Under the pieces are notes generated by a model. That model was not told the DNA's origin. It ran no database searches and was given only the letters and a program-made list of their open reading frames with translations. The position numbers and the translations under genes were made by a program. From JAIRVZ01 sp031553415 (GTDB lineage: Bacteria > Bacteroidota > Bacteroidia > Bacteroidales > Azobacteroidaceae), in NCBI GenBank assembly GCA_031553415.1, contig JAVBLO010000027.1, positions 1 through 64,000 on the forward strand: a stretch of 64,000 nt of DNA, read 5' to 3'. Positions 8,479 to 17,949 of the stretch are shown piece by piece (position 1 is the stretch's first letter; each line of letters begins with the position of its first letter).

Positions 8479-9456
8479 ATGCAATTAGAAGAGAAACAAT
8501 TTGATTTATATTTTTCCGGAGAGATGTCTCAACCGGAAAAAGATATTTTTTTGAAGAAGATTAGTGGGGAACCAGAGTTAAAAAAAGAATTTATCCGGAT
8601 TCAAAATATTAAAGGAATATCATGTTTACATAATATTGAAGGTGACGACCAAACTGCAATGGACGGTTGGATAAAGTTCAACAAGGTTCTTCAAAGAAGA
8701 AGTTTTAAGCGGCTTTCGTTCAATGTCGTCAAATATGCAGCTGCTATTGCCGTTTTAGTCATTTCAACTTTCTTCCTGAAAGAATATTTTTTCTCTTCTG
8801 AAGCAATTGCATATAATGAAGTTGAAGTGCCTGTTGGAGAATCATTGCATTTAACTTTAAGTGATGGTACTACTGTAAATCTAAGCCCCCGTTCTAAATT
8901 TAGATATCCTGACTCGTTTGGAAGAGAGGAACGCTGTGTTATTCTCGATGGAGAAGCATTTTTTGATGTAAAGAAAAATCCGGATAAACCTTTCATTGTA
9001 CAAACAAACCGGTATAACGTAAAAGTATTAGGGACGAAATTTAATGTATTCGACTATATGAGTAGTGTTATATATGAAACTTCATTATATGAGGGTTCTA
9101 TCGAAGTATATAAAAAAGATGACAAAGAAACGAATTCGGTTATTCTGGTACCGAATGAACAAGTTGTTCTTAAAGATAATATGTTGATAAAGAGTGTGAT
9201 GGATTCTAATGATGTCACTATGAAAGAAAATGGAATAGTAGTTTTCGAGTCCCGTTCATTTAAAGAAATTATCAAGAAACTGGAATTATACTACAACATG
9301 AATTTTATTATAACCAACATGAGCGCTTTGGATAAAATTTATACGGGTAAATTCAGGATTCAGGATCCCATAGAAGATGTTCTTGGCGCCATTCAAAAAA
9401 CAAATAAGTTCAAATATGCAATTAGTTCCGATAATAAGATAGTATATATCATGTAA
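8479..9456 (+). CDS. FecR-family anti-sigma factor
   Basis: A 325-residue single-pass inner-membrane protein. A cytoplasmic N-terminal part (1-87) would bind the sigma factor. A membrane helix (about 88-108, KYAAAIAVLVISTFFL) follows, then a periplasmic FecR domain (about 115-215, with LSDGTTVNLSPRSKFRYP and GEAFFDVKKNPDKPF). The end is a DUF4974-type domain (about 250-325) that would receive the signal from the STN domain of the SusC. It is 55 bp upstream of that SusC and downstream of the sigma gene. Pairing with this sigma is inferred from synteny. Confidence 0.93.
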   Translation: MQLEEKQFDLYFSGEMSQPEKDIFLKKISGEPELKKEFIRIQNIKGISCLHNIEGDDQTAMDGWIKFNKVLQRRSFKRLSFNVVKYAAAIAVLVISTFFLKEYFFSSEAIAYNEVEVPVGESLHLTLSDGTTVNLSPRSKFRYPDSFGREERCVILDGEAFFDVKKNPDKPFIVQTNRYNVKVLGTKFNVFDYMSSVIYETSLYEGSIEVYKKDDKETNSVILVPNEQVVLKDNMLIKSVMDSNDVTMKENGIVVFESRSFKEIIKKLELYYNMNFIITNMSALDKIYTGKFRIQDPIEDVLGAIQKTNKFKYAISSDNKIVYIM

Positions 9457-9511
9457 TTAATTGCACGCCTTATTTGAAGATACCTAAAATAATACCTGTT
9501 GAATAATACTC

Positions 9512-12500
9512 ATGATAAAACGCTGGCAAATTTGTTTGTTTTATATATTAATTGGGTCATTTGCTTTTTCTCAAAATACAAAAGTAAATACACTGGATGT
9601 ATATATAAGTATAACAAAGACGGAATTGTCTTTAAAAGAATTTTTCAGTGAAATAGAAAAGCAAACGGATTATTTCTTTGTCTATTCAAAAGAAGATTTT
9701 GACCCTCAAAAAAGTGTAAGAATAAACGCTCGCAACAAGCGTCTGGAAAATGTCTTGGAAGAGGTACTGTTTCCATTGGGACTAACAGCCGAAATTTCGA
9801 AAAAATACATTACTATTCGAAAAAATAATATGATGATACATGTAATTCCAAGCACAAATGAACTTGTAATTCCAAGCAAAATTTATATTACCGGAAATGT
9901 TTTTGACGAAAAAGGAGAATCTGTAGTGGGCGCTTCTGTCATTGAATCAGGCACAGAAAATGGAACAATTACAGATGCAGAGGGCAAATTCCAATTATTT
10001 GTGGCTTCTGATGCGAAGTTTATTGTACGGCGAATTGGTTATGTCCAGAAAGAAATCAGGGTAAGGGAGAATAGATTCTTTAGTATTCAACTACAAGAAG
10101 ATATCGCAAAATTAGCAGAAGTTATAGTCATCGGATATGGTACACAACAAAAGTTTACTTTGACAGGAGCAATTGGTTCTATTACAGGTGATGACATTGT
10201 TAAAACAAACCAGCCAAGTATAAAAGCCAGTATGTTGGGTAAGGTTACAGGCATCCGTTATCTCCAGACGAACGGAGAACCGGGTAATGATGGGGGCAAG
10301 TTCGATATCAGAGGATTTGGTGAACCATATATGATTGTAGATGGAGTTGAAAGACCTTTTTCACAATTAGATCCAAATGAAATAGAAACCGTCAGCGTAT
10401 TGAAAGATGCATCGGCTACTGTTTTCGGATTCAAAGGCGCCAATGGTGTTATCATCGTAACTACTAAAAAGGGCGCAAGCGGAAAACCTCAGATTAATTA
10501 CAATTTCAATTACAGTATACAAAACCCATTGAAGCATCTTGAAATGATGAACGCATATCAATATGCATACTATCGTAATCAAGGGGAATTGAATGCCAAT
10601 TCTTTCAAGGCTCCCAAGTGGTCGGAAACAGAATTGGATATTTATAAAAATGGATATGATATACATAACATCAGGCACCAACAATATAATAAAGAAGATT
10701 TTAACGAAACAAACTGGTGGAATGAATCTGTAAGAAGTAATGCTCCGAAGCAGACGCATAACCTGAACATTTCCGGGGGGAGTAAAGATGTAAAATATTT
10801 CTTTTCATTAGGATACTTGGATCAGGAAGGGATACTCAAAACCGATCAGGATTATAAAAGATATAACTTCAGGTCAAATATCACAGCCAATATCATGAGC
10901 AATTTTTTTGCAGAAGTCGGGCTGGGAGGACGAATTCAGGAAGCCAAAAGTTCATATTACCTGGATGATGAAGGTATAAAGGTATTTGAAGCTATTGGAG
11001 CAACGCCGCCGACTCAACCTGTATATGCGAATAATAATCCTCACTATTATCAGAATACCTCAAAAAATGTGCTTAATCCGGTTGCGATGCTCGACAAATC
11101 CCTTTCCGGATATAAACAAAAAAAATATACAGAATTTAATGGTCAGTTAAGTTTAACTTATGAGGTAATAAAAGGGTTGAAATTAAAAGCCTTTGTGGCT
11201 TATGACAAGACAGAAGAGTATACAAAAGATTTTAAAAAAGACTTCTCTGCATATACTTATAATTCAGTATCAGAGAAATATGTAAAAGAGCCCAAGGTTA
11301 GTTTGGCAGAATTAAACAGGATATATATTCCCTATACTAAAATAACACAACAATATTCCATTAATTATGAAAAAATTTTCAACAGAAACCATAATGTTGG
11401 AGCCATGTTGCTTTATGAACAAAAATATTGGCAGAATGACTGGATGCAGGCAAAAGGTTATTTGTCAAATTCTGAGATAGATCAATTGCGGGATACTGAT
11501 ATTGATGGAAGATTTGTTGACGGGAATCTGGAAGAAACAATATATAAAGGAATTGTCGGACGGTTCAATTATAATTACTCAGGCAAATATTTATTTGAAT
11601 TCAGTTTTCGTGAAGACGGTTCAAGCAAAAATGCGCCTAATCATCGCTGGGGCTTTTTTCCTGCTTTTACCGGTGGTTGGATAATTTCGGAAGAACCTTT
11701 TTTTAAGAATAAAATAACTTTTGTGGATAATCTAAAGCTCCGGGGCTCTTGGGGCCAGGTTGGTGACGACAGTGGTTTGCAATCTTCAAATTTTGTCAGT
11801 GGATGGCTTTACCCATCTGGAAGTTATATTTTCGGAGGAGATTCTTCCGGCAATCCGGTTATATCTAAAGGAAGTAAAGAAGCCAACCTGGCAAACCCTG
11901 AAATTTTCTGGTATACAGTTGAAACAACTGATATAGGATTGGAGGCCAATTTATGGGGTGGTTTATTTAGTGTGGAATTTGACTGGTTTTACCGCAAAAG
12001 AACAGGTTTATTCGGTCATCGAAAGATGGATATTCCAACTACAGTAGCAATACCTGTTCCTCAGGAAAATATAAATAGTGACGACAACAGAGGAATTGAA
12101 CTTTCGTTAGGCAGCCGGAAAAGATTTGGGGAAGTCGACTTTTCCGTGAAGGGAAATATGTCTTATGCACGGGCCAAAGATCTCCATTGGGAAACAGACA
12201 GAGCACCCAATCAATATGTCAATTATATGGATAGCCGGGAAAACCGGTGGAAGAATTATCTGTTCGGATATGTGTCTTTAGGACAGTTTCAATCATATAA
12301 TGAAATTTTTTCTTCTCCAATCCAGGATGGAGCAGGCAATTCAACATTGAGACCTGGAGATATTAAATATAAAGATTTGAATGGTGATGGGGTTATCAGC
12401 GAATTAGACCGGAAAGTGATAGGTAGAAGCGAAATCCCGGATGTTAATTTCGGACTGGATTTCAATATTTATTGGAAGAATTTTGACCTGAATATTTTGT

Positions 12501-12937
12501 TCCAGGGAGCAAGCAGCTACATCCATATCCCCAATGCTTTGAGAAACCCTTTCCGCGGACCGGATGATGGCAACGGATTTGTGGCCTGGACAGATTGCTG
12601 GCACAAAGCAAATTATAATGACCCTTACAGCGAATGGGTGCCGGGAAAGTTCCCTTCAATCCGGCTGGAGGATAACGCAGGCAATAGCCGGATATCTACT
12701 TTCTGGACAACAGATGCCTATTATGTCCGGCTGAAAACTGTTGAATTAGGCTACACTTTCTCAAAAAAGCTGATTAAAAAAGTAGGACTGAATAACTGCA
12801 GGATATTTGCCAATGGATATAACTTACTTACGGCCACTAATATCGATTATGTAGATCCTGAAGCGGTAGAAGGATGGATGAGTTTTTATTATCCCCAACT
12901 CAGGGTGGTCAGTTTGGGTGTTAATGTCAATTTTTAA
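9512..12937 (+). CDS. SusC/RagA TonB-linked outer membrane transporter with STN signalling domain
   Basis: An 1141-residue outer-membrane importer that would move oligosaccharides into the periplasm using TonB energy. A signal peptide ends near residue 21. An STN domain (about 33-105, KEFFSEIEKQTDYFFVYS) follows for contact with FecR. Then come a carboxypeptidase-regulatory-like domain (about 127-195), a plug (about 205-315, with the DGVERPFSQLDPNEIE and VLKDASATVFGFKGANG segments) and a 22-strand-type barrel ending in Phe. The STN domain is absent from the other two SusC proteins in this window, which marks this one as the sensor. SusD follows 18 bp later. Confidence 0.95.
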   Translation: MIKRWQICLFYILIGSFAFSQNTKVNTLDVYISITKTELSLKEFFSEIEKQTDYFFVYSKEDFDPQKSVRINARNKRLENVLEEVLFPLGLTAEISKKYITIRKNNMMIHVIPSTNELVIPSKIYITGNVFDEKGESVVGASVIESGTENGTITDAEGKFQLFVASDAKFIVRRIGYVQKEIRVRENRFFSIQLQEDIAKLAEVIVIGYGTQQKFTLTGAIGSITGDDIVKTNQPSIKASMLGKVTGIRYLQTNGEPGNDGGKFDIRGFGEPYMIVDGVERPFSQLDPNEIETVSVLKDASATVFGFKGANGVIIVTTKKGASGKPQINYNFNYSIQNPLKHLEMMNAYQYAYYRNQGELNANSFKAPKWSETELDIYKNGYDIHNIRHQQYNKEDFNETNWWNESVRSNAPKQTHNLNISGGSKDVKYFFSLGYLDQEGILKTDQDYKRYNFRSNITANIMSNFFAEVGLGGRIQEAKSSYYLDDEGIKVFEAIGATPPTQPVYANNNPHYYQNTSKNVLNPVAMLDKSLSGYKQKKYTEFNGQLSLTYEVIKGLKLKAFVAYDKTEEYTKDFKKDFSAYTYNSVSEKYVKEPKVSLAELNRIYIPYTKITQQYSINYEKIFNRNHNVGAMLLYEQKYWQNDWMQAKGYLSNSEIDQLRDTDIDGRFVDGNLEETIYKGIVGRFNYNYSGKYLFEFSFREDGSSKNAPNHRWGFFPAFTGGWIISEEPFFKNKITFVDNLKLRGSWGQVGDDSGLQSSNFVSGWLYPSGSYIFGGDSSGNPVISKGSKEANLANPEIFWYTVETTDIGLEANLWGGLFSVEFDWFYRKRTGLFGHRKMDIPTTVAIPVPQENINSDDNRGIELSLGSRKRFGEVDFSVKGNMSYARAKDLHWETDRAPNQYVNYMDSRENRWKNYLFGYVSLGQFQSYNEIFSSPIQDGAGNSTLRPGDIKYKDLNGDGVISELDRKVIGRSEIPDVNFGLDFNIYWKNFDLNILFQGASSYIHIPNALRNPFRGPDDGNGFVAWTDCWHKANYNDPYSEWVPGKFPSIRLEDNAGNSRISTFWTTDAYYVRLKTVELGYTFSKKLIKKVGLNNCRIFANGYNLLTATNIDYVDPEAVEGWMSFYYPQLRVVSLGVNVNF

Positions 12938-12955
12938 TGGAATGGAAAGAATATC

Positions 12956-14863
12956 GTGAGAATAAAAAAACTACATATAGTAATAAGTTTATGTGCTATT
13001 TGCTCTCTGTTTGCATGCATTGACTTTGATACAGAAGTTACAGATAGGATTCCGGATGAAAAAGAATGGAAAAATCCGGATTTAATCCTCTCGGTATTAG
13101 TCAATTTATATGATGGAATGCAATTAGAACCCATTTTTGAATATTGGATAGACTGGGATGTTTATAACATCAATATTACATCCGTATCAGATGAAGGCAC
13201 TGGAGCTTACCAGGATGGGCCATTGGGAACCATGGATGTGCCGATCCGGACTTATGATAATGAATGGTTCGGATGCTGGAAAGAAACTTATGAAAATATC
13301 CGGGCATGTAATGTATTTCTGCAAAAAATTCAGGATGTAACTGTTCTCGATAAAGGGGTAAAGACTTCGTACATTGCGGAAGCCCGCTTTATTAGAGCCT
13401 ATCATTATTTTACCCTTGCAAAAAGATATGGTGGAGTTCCGGTTATTACAGAGGTTCAAAGTTTGAATAACTCTGATGATATTTCCACGTTACAAGTTGT
13501 CAGAGATACAGAAAAATCAGTTTGGGATTTTATTATAGATGAATTGACAACCGCAAATATAGATTTGCCGGAGAAAAGAAATGTTGCCAACAGGGCACGG
13601 ATAACTAAATACGGAGCTTTGGCCTTAATGTCACGGGTAGCTCTTTATGCAGCTTCCGTGGCTCAGTATGGAAGCGCTTTGGATTTGAAACTTGGAGGTG
13701 AGGCTGAGGCTGAAAGATTGGTGGGAATGGACCCGTCTGATGCTGCTGTATATTGGCAGATAGCATCTGACGCCGCAAATTCAGTAATTGAGTCGGCTCA
13801 ATATAATTTGTATAATAAATATGAGGACAAAATCAAGAATTACCGACAGCTTTTCTTGGACAAATCTAATAACGAATATATATTCTGGAAAGAATACCTT
13901 GCACCGGATAAATCCCATGGGTTTGATATGTTGAATGTGCCACTCAGTTTTGTGGGAGGCAAGGGGTATGGTTGTGGCGTAAATCCTACTTTGGATTTGA
14001 TTCAGGCTTATGAATATAAAGACGGATCACCTGGTATCCTTAAAATACAGGATGAACATGGGTACATCAAATATGATTCGCCTTTGGACCTTTTCAAGGA
14101 TAAAGACCCTCGCCTGAGAGCAACGTTTTATTTACCAATGGATGATTGCCGGGATGGAATCGTAGAAATACGAAGAGGTGTCTATGACGATACGGATAGA
14201 GGAAAATTTGTTTACCAGGGAAGTCCTGATGCCATATACGGAAATAAAAATGATACTACCCAAATCAAACTCTTAGGAAAGGATGGTGTGTGGGATAGCG
14301 GGAACGTTGGGAAAACGGGGTTTTATACCAAAAAATTTGCTGACGAATCAATGGTGAATCTGGATTATGCACATTCGGATACCCAGTGGCCGGTTTTTCG
14401 TCTGGCTGAAATGTATCTCAACTTAGCAGAAGCTGAATTTGAATTGGGAAGCTCTCAAAATAAGCAAAATGCATTGTCCGCCCTGAATGAAATCCGCAAC
14501 CGGGCAGGAATCCGGAAACTTTCTTCAGACGAACTTACATTAGATAGAATAAGGAATGAGAGACGAATCGAACTAGCCTACGAAGGACATCGTTTCTGGG
14601 ACATGAGACGGTGGAGGATTGCTCATACTATTCTCAATAATTTTGAGACAATAGCTGTTTATCCTTGGTTGGTCTGGAGTGATTGGCTGGCAATGCCTTC
14701 TGATACCCGTTTGAATGAAGGTACTGCCGGTGGAAAGTATATTTTTACAACAGGCCGTGCTCCCAAATGTGGAAAATTATTCCTGAAGAGGCATTATTAT
14801 ATTCGTATCCCCGATAGTGATATGACTTCAAACCCTAAATTGATTCAGAATCCTGGTTATTAA
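12956..14863 (+). CDS. SusD/RagB-like surface glycan-binding lipoprotein
   Basis: A 635-residue surface lipoprotein forming the lid of the preceding SusC. The signal peptide ends in a lipobox (SLFAC, Cys about residue 20). The SusD TPR core is shown by EARFIRAYHYFTLAKRYGGVP near residue 140. The C-terminal signature RNERRIELAYEGHRFWDMR lies near residue 535, and the protein ends in the typical LIQNPGY. The start is GTG at 12956, the only start that preserves the lipoprotein signal. It is 18 bp after susC and 8 bp before the DUF3823 gene, so the operon is tight. Confidence 0.95.
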   Translation: MRIKKLHIVISLCAICSLFACIDFDTEVTDRIPDEKEWKNPDLILSVLVNLYDGMQLEPIFEYWIDWDVYNINITSVSDEGTGAYQDGPLGTMDVPIRTYDNEWFGCWKETYENIRACNVFLQKIQDVTVLDKGVKTSYIAEARFIRAYHYFTLAKRYGGVPVITEVQSLNNSDDISTLQVVRDTEKSVWDFIIDELTTANIDLPEKRNVANRARITKYGALALMSRVALYAASVAQYGSALDLKLGGEAEAERLVGMDPSDAAVYWQIASDAANSVIESAQYNLYNKYEDKIKNYRQLFLDKSNNEYIFWKEYLAPDKSHGFDMLNVPLSFVGGKGYGCGVNPTLDLIQAYEYKDGSPGILKIQDEHGYIKYDSPLDLFKDKDPRLRATFYLPMDDCRDGIVEIRRGVYDDTDRGKFVYQGSPDAIYGNKNDTTQIKLLGKDGVWDSGNVGKTGFYTKKFADESMVNLDYAHSDTQWPVFRLAEMYLNLAEAEFELGSSQNKQNALSALNEIRNRAGIRKLSSDELTLDRIRNERRIELAYEGHRFWDMRRWRIAHTILNNFETIAVYPWLVWSDWLAMPSDTRLNEGTAGGKYIFTTGRAPKCGKLFLKRHYYIRIPDSDMTSNPKLIQNPGY

Positions 14864-14871
14864 AAAATAAA

Positions 14872-15732
14872 ATGAAGTATAACAATACATCAAAAGCTCA
14901 ATTCAATATAAAGACACAAAGGCATGGCAACTTTGTGTTATACACTCTCTGTGTTTTTGTGACTTTGTGTCTATTTTGTCTGATTGGATGCAATGATGCT
15001 GATAATTATTCAGAACCAGATTCGGAAATATACGGGACCTTTGTTGATGAAACAACATTGCAGCCTGTTCAAATGGCAGTTCCGGGTGATGCCGGTACCG
15101 GAGTTAAAATAAGGATGTATGAACAAGACAGATTTTATTCCACAGACTTGGATTATTCAACTACACCAATTGAATTTTATGCTTCACAAGATGGACGCTA
15201 TAGGAATAGCTGGATTTTCAGTGCTAAATATCTGATGACGTTCGGAAATGCAAATTTTTACCCGGTAGATACAATTAAAAACATCCAATTGAATGGAAAG
15301 GTAAAGAAAGACATCATGGTTATGCCTTACTCACGTGTTCATGCAACTGTAGTTGAGGCGGATACGAATAAAGTGGTTGTGAAATATACAATTTCAAGAG
15401 ACAGGGATGACTATAAGATTCAAGCTACCGAACTATATTGGAATGTATCTCCTTATATTGATAACAATGTTTCAAACTATAAAGGTAAATTAACATCAGA
15501 CAGGAGTACCACTCCCGATGAGGATTTATTGAATGTTGAAATTACGGAGGCAATAGATTTAAGTACGGATTTGCAGTTCAAGTTGACGGATATTATTAAT
15601 TATCCCGGTGCATATACAAACCGGATAATTATCAAAGGAAATCAGAACCTGATTTATGTGAGAGTAGGGGCGAAGACCAACAATACCTTCAATTTCAGTG
15701 AGATGATTCCGGTTACACTTTCTTTTGACTAA
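14872..15732 (+). CDS. DUF3823 lipoprotein (PUL surface glycan-binding protein candidate)
   Basis: A 286-residue lipoprotein with a lipobox (CLIGC, Cys about residue 40) and a body matching the DUF3823 pattern (IYGTFVDETTLQPVQ, then DGRYRNSWIFSAKYLMT), two beta-sandwich modules found beside SusD in Bacteroidota PULs. It is probably a surface glycan-binding protein. The N-terminus is odd: a charged 20-residue lead precedes the hydrophobic core. The DNA encoding residues about 14-34 (14911-14972) is a palindromic repeat of ACACAAAG/CTTTGTGT type that is normally intergenic. Regulation is by the upstream operon promoter at 8424. Confidence 0.82.
   Translation: MKYNNTSKAQFNIKTQRHGNFVLYTLCVFVTLCLFCLIGCNDADNYSEPDSEIYGTFVDETTLQPVQMAVPGDAGTGVKIRMYEQDRFYSTDLDYSTTPIEFYASQDGRYRNSWIFSAKYLMTFGNANFYPVDTIKNIQLNGKVKKDIMVMPYSRVHATVVEADTNKVVVKYTISRDRDDYKIQATELYWNVSPYIDNNVSNYKGKLTSDRSTTPDEDLLNVEITEAIDLSTDLQFKLTDIINYPGAYTNRIIIKGNQNLIYVRVGAKTNNTFNFSEMIPVTLSFD
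14911..14972. repeat. Palindromic ACACAAAG/CTTTGTGT repeat inside the DUF3823 signal peptide
   Basis: Perfect 10-bp inverted arms AGACACAAAG (14912-14921) and CTTTGTGTCT (14963-14972) enclose further CTTTGTG and CTCTGTG copies. The composition resembles the element at 45538-45593. It lies within the reading frame and supplies most of the hydrophobic signal segment. Confidence 0.6.
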
Positions 15733-15748
15733 AGTAAAATATATAATT

Positions 15749-17908
15749 ATGAAGGTTTACAAAAAACTTCTTTTAGCAGGTATTGCTTTATTTTTAATCG
15801 GAAGCATGGAGATAACAGCGAAAACATCTTCAGATTATGCTTCTAAAGTAAACACAATGATTGGCACCAAAGGGTTGGGCTGGGCTTCCGGATATTTGTA
15901 TCCAGGCGCTACCTATCCGTTTGGAATGGTGCAATTTACAAGATCTTATTTTTCTACTCAATCTGGATTTGCAATCAATCAGTTAAGCGGGGGCGGTTGC
16001 GATCACATGGGAAATTTCCCGACTTTTCCTTTGAATGGCAAGCTGGAAGTTTCACCTGACAGTTTATTGAATTTGCGGGTGGAAGTATCAAATGAGAAAG
16101 GTATTGCCGGATATTATCAGGCCACGGTACAGGGAAATATCCAGGCAGAATTCACAGTAACCGAACGCACCGGAATGGCTCGATATACCTATTTGCCGGA
16201 AGAAAAAAAAGCCACAATCATTATTGCCGGAGGAGTAGCTGCTACTCCTGTCAATGTCGCTACAATAGTTATTACTGGAAAGAACAAGTGTGAAGGTTAT
16301 GCAGAAGGAGGATCTTTTTGTGGCATATCTACCCCATACAAAGTGTATTTTGTTGCCGAATTTGATACAGAAGCTGATGTATCCGGAACATGGAAAGATA
16401 ACCGGTTTTATCCGGAATCGACTTTTTCAGAAGGAAAAAATTCAGGAGTATATTTTACATTTGATGTAAGCTCAAAGAAAAATATTCAGTACAAGATCGG
16501 TGTATCTTATGTTTCTGTTGAAAATGCAAGAGAGAATTTAGCAACAGAAAATCCAGGCTGGAATTTTACTGATATAAAAAATCAGGCGGTGGACAAGTGG
16601 AATTCTTATTTGGGTAAAATTCAGGTGGAGGGAACAAATGAAGACCGGATTACACAATTTTATACTCATTTATACCGGGTTTTAATTCATCCCAATGTTT
16701 GCAGCGATGTGAATGGAGAATATATGGGAGCTGATTTTAAGATTCATAAAACACAAAGGAAACAATATACCTCATTCAGTAACTGGGATACTTATCGTAC
16801 CCAGGTTCAATTAATGTCCATGCTTGATCCGGAAGTTGCGTCAGACGTTGTTGCTTCACATCAGGATTTTGCAATCCAGGCTGGTGGAGGATTTCCCCGT
16901 TGGGTACTTGCAAATATAGAAACAGGCGTAATGCAAGGTGATCCGACTCCTATTCTAATTGCAAATGCATACGCTTTTGGAGCCAGGAATTACGATCCGC
17001 GTTCTATACTCAAGATCATGAGAAGGGGAGCCGATATTCCCGGAACCCGTTCACAAAATGAACTGACACGTCCGTTTTTGAAACAATATTTGGAAAAAGG
17101 ATACATGAATGCATCCATGCAGTTGGAATACACATCATCAGATTTTGCTATTGCTCAATTTGCTTTGCATGCATGCAATGACGAACCTGACAACTGGTAT
17201 TACATGGGGCGTGCACAATCGTGGAAGAACCTGTATAATCCGGAAACTGGATGGTTGCAATCGCGCAATGAAGATGGTTCATGGAAACCTCTTAGTGATG
17301 ATTTCCGCGAATCTACTTATAAGAACTATTTCTGGATGGTTCCCTATAATTTCAAAGGATTAATGGATATAATCGGAGGAAAGTCTGAAGCCGAAAAACG
17401 CTTGGATTATCTGTTCCGCCGCCTGGATGCCAGCTACAATGACGATTGGTATGCTGCAGGTAACGAACCAAGCTTCCAGATTCCGTGGATATATAACTGG
17501 GTGGGAAAACCATACAAGGCGCAAGCGATTATAAACAAAGTGCTGAATGAACAATTTTCGAGTAAAATAAACGGATTGCCTGGTAATGATGACTTGGGAA
17601 CAATGGGAGCCTGGTATGTCTTTGCCTGTATCGGATTATATCCTGAAATTCCGGGCGTAGGAGGTTTTTCCATTAACAGCCCGATATTCTCTTCCGTAAA
17701 AATACGGTTACCCGATGGAGATTTAACCATTACCGGAGGTTCGGAGAAAGATGTATACATACAATCTCTTGAATTGAATGGGAAAAAATATGAAAGTACC
17801 TGGATTGATTGGAATGATCTCTCCCATGGAGCTACCCTGAAATTTCAGTTATCCGGTAAACCAAATATGGAATGGGGCGCCAAAATAGAACCTCCTTCTT
17901 TTGAGTAA
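15749..17908 (+). CDS. GH92 exo-alpha-mannosidase
   Basis: A 719-residue secreted Ca2+-dependent exo-alpha-mannosidase of family GH92. The signal peptide is MKVYKKLLLAGIALFLIGSM and onward. The N-terminal beta-sandwich carries YPGATYPFGMVQF. The (alpha/alpha)6 catalytic domain shows SNWDTYRTQ, then AGNEP with Glu573 (the family's general-acid position) and GNDDLGTMGAWYV with Asp614/Asp615 (base-region aspartates). The frame opens with TTG at 15725, overlapping the previous stop; the ATG at 15749 gives a clean signal peptide and is preferred. Linkage specificity (alpha-1,2, 1,3 or other) cannot be read from sequence. It is the first of three GH92 genes here, followed by GH130 after 41 bp. Confidence 0.93.
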   Translation: MKVYKKLLLAGIALFLIGSMEITAKTSSDYASKVNTMIGTKGLGWASGYLYPGATYPFGMVQFTRSYFSTQSGFAINQLSGGGCDHMGNFPTFPLNGKLEVSPDSLLNLRVEVSNEKGIAGYYQATVQGNIQAEFTVTERTGMARYTYLPEEKKATIIIAGGVAATPVNVATIVITGKNKCEGYAEGGSFCGISTPYKVYFVAEFDTEADVSGTWKDNRFYPESTFSEGKNSGVYFTFDVSSKKNIQYKIGVSYVSVENARENLATENPGWNFTDIKNQAVDKWNSYLGKIQVEGTNEDRITQFYTHLYRVLIHPNVCSDVNGEYMGADFKIHKTQRKQYTSFSNWDTYRTQVQLMSMLDPEVASDVVASHQDFAIQAGGGFPRWVLANIETGVMQGDPTPILIANAYAFGARNYDPRSILKIMRRGADIPGTRSQNELTRPFLKQYLEKGYMNASMQLEYTSSDFAIAQFALHACNDEPDNWYYMGRAQSWKNLYNPETGWLQSRNEDGSWKPLSDDFRESTYKNYFWMVPYNFKGLMDIIGGKSEAEKRLDYLFRRLDASYNDDWYAAGNEPSFQIPWIYNWVGKPYKAQAIINKVLNEQFSSKINGLPGNDDLGTMGAWYVFACIGLYPEIPGVGGFSINSPIFSSVKIRLPDGDLTITGGSEKDVYIQSLELNGKKYESTWIDWNDLSHGATLKFQLSGKPNMEWGAKIEPPSFE

Positions 17909-17949
17909 AATAATTACGAATTAATTTAATTTTCAATTTTCAATTAATC

